A stretch of DNA of 62,637 bases from Zoogloea oleivorans (GCF_008107625.1 NZ_SDKK01000025.1:13690-76326); one strand, 5' to 3'; counted from the stretch's first letter, positions 34,447 through 44,111 are shown. The notes: a model not told the origin generated them from the sequence alone. Numbers and translations are program-made.

Positions 34447-35075
34447 ATGCTCGGACGCCTCACCGTGATGCAATCCGAATACTTTTCATTCTGAACGCCG
34501 GTGGCATGCCCTTGGTAGACCCAAACGATCAGACAGTCGCCAAGATTTTCAAAGGCGAGGCACGATTGCATGCCTTCGACTTCTGGATGCGCAACCCAGA
34601 CTATCTGGCTAGCGAACTGTTGGACGGCTACGAAGCAACGGGCAACGCGGACTATCGTCAAGCTGCGGAAGCAATCTTCGAAAGCGATGAACCTGACTTG
34701 CGACGTATTCCAATGATTCGCTATCTGTTTGGTGCCTATGAACGACTCGACGATGCGCTTTCCTTGCTTAGATCACGTGACTTAGTCCGTATTACGGGCA
34801 TCAAAGGAAAGGTGAAGGTCCACGAAACCGATTTCATCTTGACGGTTCGCGGAGTAGAGGTCTGCTCGAACGCTGTCGTACAGGAGCCAATTCTTGAATG
34901 GTATGCCCAACGGGCGGCCTTGGTTGCGGAAATCGCTGGCACACGAGGCGGCGGTGCTCTGAAGGATAAGCAGTACGAGCAGGCGACGTATGCTCAAACC
35001 CAACTTGGCGGGATCATTCCTCCGATTGGTACGGATGTACAACGAAGACTAAATCAACTCAAACAAACCGTCTGA
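34443..35075 (+). CDS. Small middle-component-like protein (operon gene 4)
   Basis: 210 residues. The C-terminal half (FGAYERLDDALSLLRSRDLV, RITGIKGKVKVHETDFILTV) looks like a winged helix. There are no membrane segments or catalytic motifs. A small winged-helix protein encoded directly before an SMC-like ABC ATPase matches the middle component of ABC-three-component (ABC-3C) conflict systems. A LmuC-like role in Lamassu is the alternative. The assignment is from gene order and size, not from a recognised sequence family. Confidence 0.5.
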   Translation: MNARTPHRDAIRILFILNAGGMPLVDPNDQTVAKIFKGEARLHAFDFWMRNPDYLASELLDGYEATGNADYRQAAEAIFESDEPDLRRIPMIRYLFGAYERLDDALSLLRSRDLVRITGIKGKVKVHETDFILTVRGVEVCSNAVVQEPILEWYAQRAALVAEIAGTRGGGALKDKQYEQATYAQTQLGGIIPPIGTDVQRRLNQLKQTV

Positions 35076-35085
35076 AGGGGAAGAT

Positions 35086-37041
35086 ATGGCAAAAGAGAGC
35101 ATGGAATGGCTGGACGCCATCGCAAGCCGAGCCAAGGTCGATACGAGTCGCGTGGAGTCAGTTTTGACCGCACGGCATATCGTGCCAACCCCGGTGCTAC
35201 CCGCTCCACGCAGGATGAAGCTCTTGAGTATAGCTTTCGGTGGAACTAAGCAAGGCGTTGAGGACGACGGACTCTACACCTTTGAATGGCCAGAGCTGAA
35301 TGAAGGACTATGGGGAATGATGACGGATCGCAACCTGCGCGGGAAGTCGTCGATCATCGAAGTCGTGCGATGGCTGATGCGCGGCAAGCCATCTCCGAAT
35401 CTTCAAGATGACGTCAAGAGCTGGATACACAACGCTTGCCTGCGATTCGATCTTGATGGACTTGAGCATGAGGTGCAACTCGATTGTCAAAGCGGAGCTT
35501 CTGGCACGCTAAGCCGACGGTCATCGGCAACAGCAAACCCTACGGTACTCGCGTCCTTCAATAGTGATAAGCAGTTCGAGATGGTCATGTCGGACTTCTT
35601 TCTGCGTGCGTTCTCCATGGAGGGACTTGCGACATGGCGTGAAAGTGACTCCGAAGAAAAGACCGGCCATGCAGTCGTTCATGGCTGGCCTGCATTGTCA
35701 GGCGCGATGTTCATCGGCACAAACTATGACGTAGTGCTCGGTGATCTGCCCGCCACGACAGGAACTCAAGCGCGTTTAATGCAAATGTACCTCGGCGTTC
35801 CATGGGTTTCGACGCTGGCCACAGCAGCAGCGGCACTGAAACTCGTCGAGTCTGGAAATGAGCTGGAGGCCCGCCGTCGCAATCAGGGTGCACGTGCCAA
35901 GCAAGCCCGCGTCAAGGAAATCGAAGCAACGCTTGCAGAGAAACGAGAAGCATTGAATTCGCAACCGTCGGATGAGGCAATCCAGGCTGAGCTATCTGTT
36001 CTTAGCAGCAGGTACTCAGAAACCAAACGTCGAGAGAAGGCAATGCAAGAACGGTTTGATCGAGAGACGCTCGCTGAGCAGCAGGCCAGCGCTGCCTATC
36101 TGCAAGATCGCCGTGAATTACAGGCCCACCAAGATTCGATGGCGGCGGGTTCAGTCTTTCGTTTGCTCGACCCGAGTTGCTGCCCGCGTTGTGATCATGA
36201 AATCGATCAGGCGCGGAAGAAAAATGAGGCGACTAGCCATTCATGCTCTGTGTGCGGAGAGAATATTTCGAGCAGCGAGGACGCGGATGTTCTGAGAAAA
36301 GAACTTGAGGCGAGCGTCAAAGCGTCAAAAGCGGCATTCGACAAAGCCCAAAAGAATCGCAATTTGGCCGATGAAAGTCTCCAGGCCTTGCAAACGGATC
36401 TAGAGAACATCCAGACCAAGAGTGAAGCGTTGACACTTCAGCTTGGGTCGTTCGAGGCTCGAAAGCTACTTGCCAACGAGATCGCTGTACTTGAAGGTCG
36501 CCTTGAAGAAGCAGGCTTTGATCCTGGTAGCGATGATGTTACGGATGACGAAGCTGCCGTGCTCAAAGCCATTGTCAGCGAGACGGAAACACGGTCCAAA
36601 GCCGTCCGAGACGAGTTCCTAGGCGAGGTTTCCGCCAGTCTTCTTCACTTCGCCCAGCGCTTTGGCATGCACAGCTTGTCGAAGGCCCAACTGCGTGGAA
36701 ATGCGAATCTGATCTTGACGAAGGGTGGCGCCGAGACATCGTTCAGCAAAGTGACGAAAGGTGAGCGCCTGAGGCTGAAGGTCGCCACAGTTCTCGCCAT
36801 GATTCAGGTCGGTGAACGAAAGGGCGTCGGACGACACCCTGGCTTGATCATGATCGATTCGCCCGCTGCGCAGGAAATCGCGCCAGAAGATCTTCGTGAA
36901 TTGCTCTCGGGGTTGAAAGACATTCGTGACGAACTTCCCCATCTCCAGATTTTCGTTGCAGGCGTAACCTCGAAAGCGATGATCGATCACGTTCCTGAAA
37001 GCCATCGCAGAGAAGCCACAAATGGAGGCTACCTGTGGTAA
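35086..37041 (+). CDS. SMC/Rad50-like ABC ATPase with zinc ribbon (operon gene 5)
   Basis: 651 residues. The P-loop is TDRNLRGKSSIIE (about 80-92), with Asp in place of the usual first Gly/Ala. Long coiled coils (about 240-340 and 395-500) flank a four-Cys zinc ribbon: CCPRC near 365 and CSVC near 387. The C-terminal ATPase lobe has a degenerate signature TKGERLRLK (about 557) and Walker B LIMIDSPA (about 590). This head-coil-ribbon-coil-head plan fits ABC-3C or Lamassu-type ATPases that gate a toxic effector. RBS GAAGGGGAAG; the stop overlaps the next start. Confidence 0.75.
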   Translation: MAKESMEWLDAIASRAKVDTSRVESVLTARHIVPTPVLPAPRRMKLLSIAFGGTKQGVEDDGLYTFEWPELNEGLWGMMTDRNLRGKSSIIEVVRWLMRGKPSPNLQDDVKSWIHNACLRFDLDGLEHEVQLDCQSGASGTLSRRSSATANPTVLASFNSDKQFEMVMSDFFLRAFSMEGLATWRESDSEEKTGHAVVHGWPALSGAMFIGTNYDVVLGDLPATTGTQARLMQMYLGVPWVSTLATAAAALKLVESGNELEARRRNQGARAKQARVKEIEATLAEKREALNSQPSDEAIQAELSVLSSRYSETKRREKAMQERFDRETLAEQQASAAYLQDRRELQAHQDSMAAGSVFRLLDPSCCPRCDHEIDQARKKNEATSHSCSVCGENISSSEDADVLRKELEASVKASKAAFDKAQKNRNLADESLQALQTDLENIQTKSEALTLQLGSFEARKLLANEIAVLEGRLEEAGFDPGSDDVTDDEAAVLKAIVSETETRSKAVRDEFLGEVSASLLHFAQRFGMHSLSKAQLRGNANLILTKGGAETSFSKVTKGERLRLKVATVLAMIQVGERKGVGRHPGLIMIDSPAAQEIAPEDLRELLSGLKDIRDELPHLQIFVAGVTSKAMIDHVPESHRREATNGGYLW

Positions 37042-39155
37042 TGACCGCACAGGGGGCTCAACTGCATCCAGTGGAAGTTACGCTGCATACGTTGTTGAGC
37101 CAAGGGGAACTGCCGAGCGTCGACAATCTGGGCGGATTCGAAGTAATTGTTGAGGCTACGCCAGCGCTGGGGACATCCCCTTTTGCTGGCGAAATTTTGT
37201 CTGCGGTTCTCCGAGATGCGAGCGACGCATTGGTCAAGGATGTACATCCATGGAAAGACCTGATCGATTGTTTGGTACGAGCCGCCATAAGTGATGTTGT
37301 GCTGATCGAAATGGTCGACGCGCTGAATTCTTGCCAATTGCCGGACGGTACTGCAAATGACGTATTCATGGCTTTCTTGCAGAAAGCGGTTGATGTTTCC
37401 GGTGCGATCACAGGCTATGCCCGAGCTGTAGCACTTGAGGGAGCTTTCCGGCTGGCTGCGTCTGATCGTCGGATGCAGCTTCGCCTGCTGGATGCCTTGT
37501 TGGGCATTCAAATTTCCGACGAACCGCATTTTCTTCGTCATGCCGCCAAGATTATGGGAATCGCCCACTCGCATTGGCGCGAAACGGAGTTGGTGGAAAA
37601 GCTACGCATCTTTTCCGAGTGCGAAGACGCAGCCTATGAAGCTAGCTTTGAGTTGGGGATGGCAGGTCTCGCAGCTGCGCTCGACGAACCGAAGAGAGAG
37701 ATGGCAAATGCCATCTTTCTGGATTCCCTGCAGTGGTTCAAGAAAGCTGAATCATTGAAGGAAGCGGCACCGGAGGCAGCGCTGTATGGGGAATGTCTCA
37801 CATTATTGACGGACTTCGATGCCCACAAGACCAACATTGAGTTGAGAGCGCGCAGCGCGACGATTCAGAAATCAGCCTTCGAACTCCTTGCCTGGCATGC
37901 CGACGAAAATTCGCCAACATGGTTGGGCGCACGGCATATACAGGCTGCATGCTGGAACGATCTTGCAGGAACGCTTGCGTCGCTTGCCGACAGTTTGCAG
38001 CAGATTAGCTGGTGGGAACCTAGGGTTGTGATCGAATGTCAGGTGCTGGCTGCTTACAGCGCGGGGCGAACGATCTTGAAACGCAGCCGAGATGGATATT
38101 TGGAGACTTTGCTGCGTCCCAGGATCGTGTCTTCGATCGCGCAGCGCGAAGGGCAAGCATATCTTTTGAAATGCTGGCTCAAACAAAACCGCGAGCACGA
38201 GCAGGTCCCCGAGGCCGATGCGATCCTGAGCGGCATTGATCGGTTTATGGCCGCTGATGCAGGGGCTCAGCGAAACCCCACTGAGGCAGCCACCGTTTGG
38301 GCGCCGGTCGCTGCCGTACTGTCACAAGCCCGTTGCAGTAAAGAAACCGAGCGGCGCGTAATCGAAGTAGTCTCGAACGCCTATGCGTTCAGTCTCGAAG
38401 GATTGAGCACGGCGGAGATCGATATCTTTGACCATTGCTTGGCCTCGGTGGAGCATCACCCGGACTACAGGGATAGTGTTCGAGGTGCCAAATTGTTCGG
38501 CACCGTTTTACTGTGGACGACCAGATTTCTTAAAAATCGTCTGGAAATTACAAAGAAGGATGATCCATCGGTCGCCTATCTGTTTGAGAAGTCTGATGGC
38601 ACCCTGCCACCAGAGAGCGCACTTCAAGACGATTATTTCCGCTGGATAAGCACTCAATCAGCATCAGGTGAAATGGAGCCCACAAACCTTGGCGGGGGCC
38701 GCGCCGACGTGGCCCTGAAGGCCACGGGAGAACGCATGGTGATCGAAATCAAGCGTGAAATGGACGATGGGTCATTTGATTCGCTGGCGAGTCATTACGC
38801 GGGACAAACTACTGACTACCAGAATGTGAGTATTCGATTGGGGTTCCTGCTTGTCCTTGATCTAACCGCGCCGAAACTTGAAGGTACACCACACATCCGA
38901 TCTTTGATGGAATGTCGCACCATACGGCGATCAGGTGAAAGTGAGCCGAGACACGTCGTTATTGTCAAAGTACCGGGTCGCCGGTACTTGCCAAGCGACA
39001 TCAGTAAAAATGCGCACCTTTCAGGTACTACTGCAAAATCACCGAAGAAGCAGCCAAAGCGAAAGAAGGTGCCCGACTTGGCAATACAGGCAGCATCTGC
39101 GGCCAGCGCCCTTCCTGGTATCGCCGATGCCTCAGCTGGTTCGGATGAAAATTGA
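37041..39155 (+). CDS. Large protein with C-terminal PD-(D/E)XK-like nuclease (operon gene 6)
   Basis: 704 residues from the ATG that overlaps the previous stop as TAATG. A GTG six bases earlier is possible. The first 530 residues are helical and unlike any family I recognise. Residues about 550-575 read GGGRADVALKATGERMVIEI then KRE, which is the D...ExK core of PD-(D/E)XK nucleases. The C terminus is Lys/Ala-rich and disordered. It is the best candidate for the effector of the operon, cutting nucleic acid when the ABC ATPase is triggered. Confidence 0.6.
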   Translation: MTAQGAQLHPVEVTLHTLLSQGELPSVDNLGGFEVIVEATPALGTSPFAGEILSAVLRDASDALVKDVHPWKDLIDCLVRAAISDVVLIEMVDALNSCQLPDGTANDVFMAFLQKAVDVSGAITGYARAVALEGAFRLAASDRRMQLRLLDALLGIQISDEPHFLRHAAKIMGIAHSHWRETELVEKLRIFSECEDAAYEASFELGMAGLAAALDEPKREMANAIFLDSLQWFKKAESLKEAAPEAALYGECLTLLTDFDAHKTNIELRARSATIQKSAFELLAWHADENSPTWLGARHIQAACWNDLAGTLASLADSLQQISWWEPRVVIECQVLAAYSAGRTILKRSRDGYLETLLRPRIVSSIAQREGQAYLLKCWLKQNREHEQVPEADAILSGIDRFMAADAGAQRNPTEAATVWAPVAAVLSQARCSKETERRVIEVVSNAYAFSLEGLSTAEIDIFDHCLASVEHHPDYRDSVRGAKLFGTVLLWTTRFLKNRLEITKKDDPSVAYLFEKSDGTLPPESALQDDYFRWISTQSASGEMEPTNLGGGRADVALKATGERMVIEIKREMDDGSFDSLASHYAGQTTDYQNVSIRLGFLLVLDLTAPKLEGTPHIRSLMECRTIRRSGESEPRHVVIVKVPGRRYLPSDISKNAHLSGTTAKSPKKQPKRKKVPDLAIQAASAASALPGIADASAGSDEN

Positions 39156-39170
39156 ATATGGGGAGCCTCG

Positions 39171-39884
39171 ATGCTTGAATGGTATTTAAAAGTAAATGCT
39201 GTGTTTCGTGCGATGCGCCAGAAAGCAATCGACGCTCAGGGTTTGCTCGCGGATGACGATAAAGCCGGTGCAAAATTGGTGAATGGTTATTTGAAAACAG
39301 ACTACCAATCGCTTCGCAAACTTTGGACGGATGCGGGTTTCCCGGAGCAAGACATGGGAAACCTCGGAAGGCATATTGGGTTTGGAGACGTCAACGATTA
39401 TGACGACATCCTTGCACGTGATCTACCACAGGTAGAGTCCAGGGCAGAAACGCATGCGCGCAGCGGAGCAGGTACGCAACCAAGCATTGGTTTCGAAGAA
39501 CTGCTACATCCGGTCATCTTCGCTCATGCCTTTCAGCACTATGTGAACGGACACTACCGCGATGCCGTTCTGAACTCAATCGTTGCAATCTTTGATCTGA
39601 TACGAGAGCGCACCGGCTTGGACCTCGACGGTGCGGCTCTTGCGACGCAAGCATTGAGTTTGGAGAAGCCGCACCTGATCCTCAGCGAACTTGACACGGA
39701 GTCGGGCAGAAATGATCAGAAGGGTTTCATGCAAATTTTAGTCGGTGCTTACCTTGGCATACGCAATCCCAAGGCTCATTCGCTAAATCATGATCTCGAC
39801 CCGGAGAAGGCCGCTCAGTATCTGATCTTCGCCAGCCTTCTAGCCCGACGGATCTACGAAGCGAAAGACGCGCCGAAGACATGA
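39171..39884 (+). CDS. TIGR02391-type HEPN protein (operon gene 7)
   Basis: 237 residues. The C-terminal half (GFEELLHPVIFAHAFQHYVN, GHYRDAVLNSIVAIFDLIRE) and GAYLGIRNPKAHS match TIGR02391 (Ymh) proteins. Arg198-x4-His203 is the HEPN RNase motif. HEPN domains of this kind are metal-independent RNases in many toxin and abortive-infection systems. It starts 15 bp after the nuclease gene with a GGGGAG RBS, so it is the last member of the seven-gene run. About 170 bp then separate it from the Gabija-like genes. Confidence 0.8.
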   Translation: MLEWYLKVNAVFRAMRQKAIDAQGLLADDDKAGAKLVNGYLKTDYQSLRKLWTDAGFPEQDMGNLGRHIGFGDVNDYDDILARDLPQVESRAETHARSGAGTQPSIGFEELLHPVIFAHAFQHYVNGHYRDAVLNSIVAIFDLIRERTGLDLDGAALATQALSLEKPHLILSELDTESGRNDQKGFMQILVGAYLGIRNPKAHSLNHDLDPEKAAQYLIFASLLARRIYEAKDAPKT

Positions 39885-40053
39885 GTTGAGCCAGTTGCAT
39901 CGGTGGTTCTCGATATGACCGCCGGCTATTGGAACTCAGGCGATGTCCTGCGGAAGACCGCAGGCAGCGCAAAGAATCGAACACATTCTCAATGTGCTTC
40001 TGCACCAGGGCTTTCTAAGCAGAACAGGCCGCACATCATCACAGGGGCACCCA

Positions 40054-41784
40054 ATGGCAAGAATAAGAAAGATCGAGATCTCCAACTTTCGTGGCATCCA
40101 GCAACTGGTGTGGTGTCCATCGCCTGGCATCAATTGTCTAATCGGCACGGGCGACAGCGGAAAATCCACGGTGTTGGATGCGATCGACCTGTGCTTGGGC
40201 GCTAGGCGCAATGTTCAGATTTCCGACGCTGACTTTTTCGGCCTGGACATCACCGCTCCCATCAGCATCACGCTGACGCTGGGTGCGTTAGATGACAGCA
40301 TGAGTGCCCTGGAGAGCTTCGGTGCGTTTCTGCGCGGCTATCACGCCGCCACGGGCGTTGTCGAAGACGAGCCGTCCGCTGGTGCAGAAGTGGTTCTCTG
40401 CCTGAATCTGACAGTCGCCAGCGACCTGGAGCCATCCTGGACTCTCATCTCCGACCGAGCCTCCCAGCAAGGTCTGGTGAAGGCACTCGCGTGGAAGGAC
40501 CGTCTGGCCCTGGCGCCGACACGCATCGGTGCGCTCGCTGACTACAACTTGGGCTGGCAACGAGGCTCGGTCCTGAACCGCATCTCGGAGGAGCGCGCTG
40601 ATGCCTCGGCGGCACTTGTGAAGGCTGCGCGAGATGCGCGCGGCACCTTTGGCGATCAGGCCGAGCAGCAATTGAGAGAAGCGCTGGGGATCGTCGCTGC
40701 GACCGCTCAGGAACTCGGCGTCCACATCGGCGCGAAGGCGAGAGCACTGCTCGACTCGCATTCCGTGTCGTTCGGAGGCGGGACCATCTCCCTGCACAAC
40801 GAGGGCGGCATCCCGCTTCGCAGTCTCGGCGTCGGGTCCACTCGCCTGTTGGTGGCTGGTCTGCAGCGTAGAGCTGCCAGCCAAGCGTCGATCGTCCTTT
40901 CGGACGAACTGGAGTACGGCCTTGAGCCACACCGCATTGCTCGGTTTCTCGGCTCTCTCGGAGCGAAGGAAGCGGCCCCGCTGCAGGCGTTTCTCACTAC
41001 GCATTCGCCGGTAGCGCTTAGGGAGTTGTCGGGCGGCCAGCTCTTCGTGCTGCGCCGTAGTCTCCACCGTCACGAAGCCCGCATGGTGGGTACTGACAAC
41101 GACACCCAAAGCACCATCCGCCTTTATCCCGAGGCCTTTCTGGCTGGCTCCGTGATCGTGTGCGAAGGAGCCAGCGAGATCGGACTTCTGCGTGGCCTGG
41201 ATTTGCACCGGGTTGAACACGGCGGCGTGTCCCTGGCAGCACAGGGCATTGCTATGGTCGACTGTGGCGGTGGCGAGCCGGACCGCCCCTATGCTCGCGC
41301 GGCGGCCTTCCAGTCGTTAGGCTACAGGGTGATGGTGGTACGTGATGACGACAAGAAGCCCACACCCGCCATCGAACAGGCATTTCTGCAGGCCGGTGGC
41401 GCAGTCGTTGCCTACCGCGCAGGCCGCGCATTGGAGGACGAACTATTTGGCAGCCTCACGCCGGTGGCGTGTCAGCACTTGATCAAATATGCCCACGACC
41501 TGCATGGCGACCTGATTCATGAACACCTACGCACGGTCTCGAACAACACGCTGACCGTTCAGGCCGTCTGGGACGAAATCCAGAACACGCAAGCGCTGTC
41601 AGTACCAAGCCGAGCCATGCTCGGGCAGGCAGCGCGCATCCGCAAGGCCGGTTGGTTCAAGTCCATCTCTTGGATGGAGGACGTAGCAAGGACCATCGTG
41701 GCGCCGGACTTGCCGCTATGCGATCCAGGCTTCAAAGCACTGGTGGACCAGGTATCTGCGTGGGCAGCCCATGGCCCCCGCTGA
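40054..41784 (+). CDS. gajA: GajA-like OLD-family ATPase-TOPRIM nuclease
   Basis: 576 residues starting MARIRKIEISNFRGIQQLVW. The ATPase half has Walker A GTGDSGKST (31-39), an ABC-like signature region near SLGVGSTRLL, and Walker B SIVLSDELEYGL. The TOPRIM half has SVIVCEGASEIGLL (Glu near 370) and VVRDDDKK (Asp near 430). The length and fused layout match GajA of Gabija, a sequence-specific DNA-nicking enzyme held inactive by nucleotides. An upstream in-frame extension is rejected because it precedes the ATG that gives the canonical N terminus. It overlaps gajB by 14 bp. Confidence 0.82.
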   Translation: MARIRKIEISNFRGIQQLVWCPSPGINCLIGTGDSGKSTVLDAIDLCLGARRNVQISDADFFGLDITAPISITLTLGALDDSMSALESFGAFLRGYHAATGVVEDEPSAGAEVVLCLNLTVASDLEPSWTLISDRASQQGLVKALAWKDRLALAPTRIGALADYNLGWQRGSVLNRISEERADASAALVKAARDARGTFGDQAEQQLREALGIVAATAQELGVHIGAKARALLDSHSVSFGGGTISLHNEGGIPLRSLGVGSTRLLVAGLQRRAASQASIVLSDELEYGLEPHRIARFLGSLGAKEAAPLQAFLTTHSPVALRELSGGQLFVLRRSLHRHEARMVGTDNDTQSTIRLYPEAFLAGSVIVCEGASEIGLLRGLDLHRVEHGGVSLAAQGIAMVDCGGGEPDRPYARAAAFQSLGYRVMVVRDDDKKPTPAIEQAFLQAGGAVVAYRAGRALEDELFGSLTPVACQHLIKYAHDLHGDLIHEHLRTVSNNTLTVQAVWDEIQNTQALSVPSRAMLGQAARIRKAGWFKSISWMEDVARTIVAPDLPLCDPGFKALVDQVSAWAAHGPR

Positions 41785-42457
41785 AATCGACCTGCGCGCG
41801 ATTGCCCGCGGTACCGTTACAGCACCGGCCGGGTGCGGCAAGACGCAGTTGATCGCTCACGCTCTGGCTGCTCACCGAGGTAGCAAACCTATCCTCGTGC
41901 TCACGCACACGAATGCTGGCGTGGCAGCACTTCGTGGCCGGCTGGATCGTGCCGGTGTGCCGCACAGTGCCTATCGATTGAGCACCATCGACGGCTGGGC
42001 CATTCGGTTGATTGCGAGCTTTCCGGGTCGCAGCGGTCACGACCCGGACATCCTGCGGCTTGCCACGCCAGCGCGAGACTACCCGGCGATCCGCGAATTC
42101 GCCTGGAAGCTGTTGCAGGCCGGACACGTCAGCGAGGTCCTGAAAGCGTCCTATGCGCACCTTATCGTTGACGAGTATCAGGACTGTTCGGTGCCTCAGC
42201 ACTATCTCGTCTACTTTCTCTCTCTGATTCTGCCGGCCTGCGTGCTTGGCGATCCGATGCAAGGCATCTTCGGCTTCGGTGGTAACGCCTTGGCCAACTG
42301 GGAGCAGCAAGTGTGTGCGCATTTCCCGGTCGTGGCGGAACTGGCCACGCCGTGGCGGTGGCGCAATGCCGGTGCGGAAGCACTCGGACAGTGGCTTCTG
42401 GAGGCCCGGCGCCTGTTGGTGGCTGGTCAGTCGGTGGATGTTCGCACCGGACCACTA

Positions 42458-43365
42458 GGGCCTGTTCTCAATTACGCCAACCAGACGAAAGCACAAGCGA
42501 GATGAACGAAGGACAGGAATGACTGTGCGAGTTTGTCGTAGCGCGTAGCGATACGTCTGAATTGCTTGATCCGACAGAAGAAGCGCTCGATCAGATTGCG
42601 GTCCTTGTAGATATGGCGATCGAAGGTACGCGGGTTGAGTCGGTTGGCGCGAGGTGGAATGACCGCCTGGCTGCCTTGCGCCGTGATGGTTTCGATAAAG
42701 GCATCCGAGTCGTAGCCCTTGTCGGCCACAATGAACTCGGCGGGCTGATCTTTGATGAGTGCGCCCGCTTGTCCGATATCGGAGATCTGACCTGCCGTGA
42801 GAATGACTCGCACTGGATTGCCCAGGGAATCCACCGCCACATGCAACTTGGTGGTCAATCCACCCCGCGAGCGGCCGATTTGCGGGTCGCCCGCTTTTTT
42901 TGGGCGCCGGCAGCGTGTTGGTGGGCGCGCACGATCGTCGAGTCGAGGAACAGATATTCCATGTCGGCCTCGCTACGCAGCGCTGTGGCAACCCGCTCCC
43001 ACACCCCTTTCTCGCGCCAGCGCGAGAAGCGAACGAAGGTCCGGTGCCAATGCCCCAGTTCCTCCGGGAGATCGCGCCACGGACTGCCCGTGCGCATGAT
43101 CCACAGCACCGCTTCGACGAAGCGCCGATTGTCCTTGGCCGTAACACCACGGTCGGTCGCCTTGCCGGGCAAGAGTTGTTCAATGCGCGCCCACTGGTCG
43201 TCGCGCAGCATCTTCCGATCCATCCTGAGCTCAGCCGAAAAATCAGGATATAAGCAGATTCAGACCGCTGTGAACAGCCCCCTTGCTATGTCATTGACCG
43301 TAAACAACTTTTTTGACACGGCTTCCATTTGGCATGCCGATGATTCAGCAATTGAGAACAGGCCC
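42458..43365 (-). mobile_element. IS5-family (IS427-like) insertion sequence, copy 2
   Basis: A 908-bp element with the same terminal repeats and proteins as the copy at 11,667, in the same orientation, flanked by TA (42,456-42,457 and 43,366-43,367). It interrupts the gajB-like gene, which is on the other strand. The identity of the copies indicates recent transposition. Confidence 0.95.
42472..43223 (-). CDS. IS5-family transposase (two frames, -1 frameshift), copy 2
   Basis: The translations of both frames are identical to those of copy 1. The first frame spans 43,223-42,855 and the second 42,858-42,472. The A7 slippery site lies at 42,895-42,901, and a -1 shift there joins the frames into one DDE transposase. 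All catalytic segments are intact, so the element is probably still mobile. Confidence 0.92.
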
Positions 43366-44111
43366 TAGCACATGTGACGTGGGTTCAGACCGTCCCGCCC
43401 AACGACCACCCGCAGCGACTAGCTGCCGCACGGACACTGCCGCCCACCGCCGACGGACATGTACTGCTTATTGCGGACAGCCGTAACCGTTTGAGCCAGC
43501 AGAACTTCGCAAGCCAGACGCCAGGGGCCTCGACCGTTGAGGCAGTCGACTTACAAGACCTCATTGCCTTCGGAAACAGCTTCGACGTTGCATCTGCAGG
43601 GGCATTGGGACAGTTGCTGGCGCTGGCGCAAAGCGTCATGACCAATGTGGGTGTCGCAGAGCTGACACGGCGTCTGGAGTCATTGACCCGAGGAACCGCG
43701 AGGAATCCGCCGTCCGCAGCGGAGAGCTGTGCCTTGGCGTTCCAGCGCGCCCCGTCCATCGCCGCAGCCGCAACACTGTTGTCGGAGCTGCGCGAAATGC
43801 CGAATGTGCGTGTGCATCGGCCCGCCATTCTTTACGGCGTGCTCAAGGCGCTCCGTGGAGCTTCGGCAGGAAACGTCCCGCTTGCGGAGGCTGCCAGGTG
43901 CGTGCGGGAAGAGAACCGGTTGTTGGGCCGCCCGTTACCCAAGCGTGCAGTCGGCAGCACGCTGCTGCTCAAGGGGCTGGAGGCGGAAGTGGCGGTCGTG
44001 CTGAATACGGAGGGCATGAGCGCACAGCACTTATATGTGGCCATGACCCGCGGATCAATGAAGCTGGTTGTGTGTAGCGCCAGCCCCATATTGGGCTAAG
44101 TAGGAGGGGAA

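Larger units (their letters stand above)
41771..44099 (+). pseudogene. gajB: GajB-like UvrD-type helicase, split by IS5-family copy 2
   Basis: The 5' part (to 42,457) has Walker A APAGCGKTQ (19-27), motif Ia LVLTHTNAGV and motif II IVDEYQDCS (about 132). The 3' part (from 43,368) has the C-terminal motif LYVAMTRGS. A 908-bp IS lies between, flanked by duplicated TA. Removing the IS and one TA joins the halves in frame and gives 472 residues, close to known GajB. So the gene was intact until this insertion and shows no other damage. GajB is the helicase that senses DNA termini and works with GajA. As it stands the locus should not make full-length GajB. Confidence 0.85.

Noticed and set aside
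35086-39155. Assignment of the ATPase and nuclease genes to Lamassu
   Set aside because: Lamassu LmuA has its nuclease domain at the N terminus, while here the ExK core is C-terminal, and the ATPase has a four-Cys ribbon. Similarity is only in general plan, so the name was not used.
42562-43368. Long open frame opposite the IS5-family transposase (also at 11,771)
   Set aside because: It is the antisense shadow of a conserved IS transposase and occurs at both copies only because the element is duplicated.
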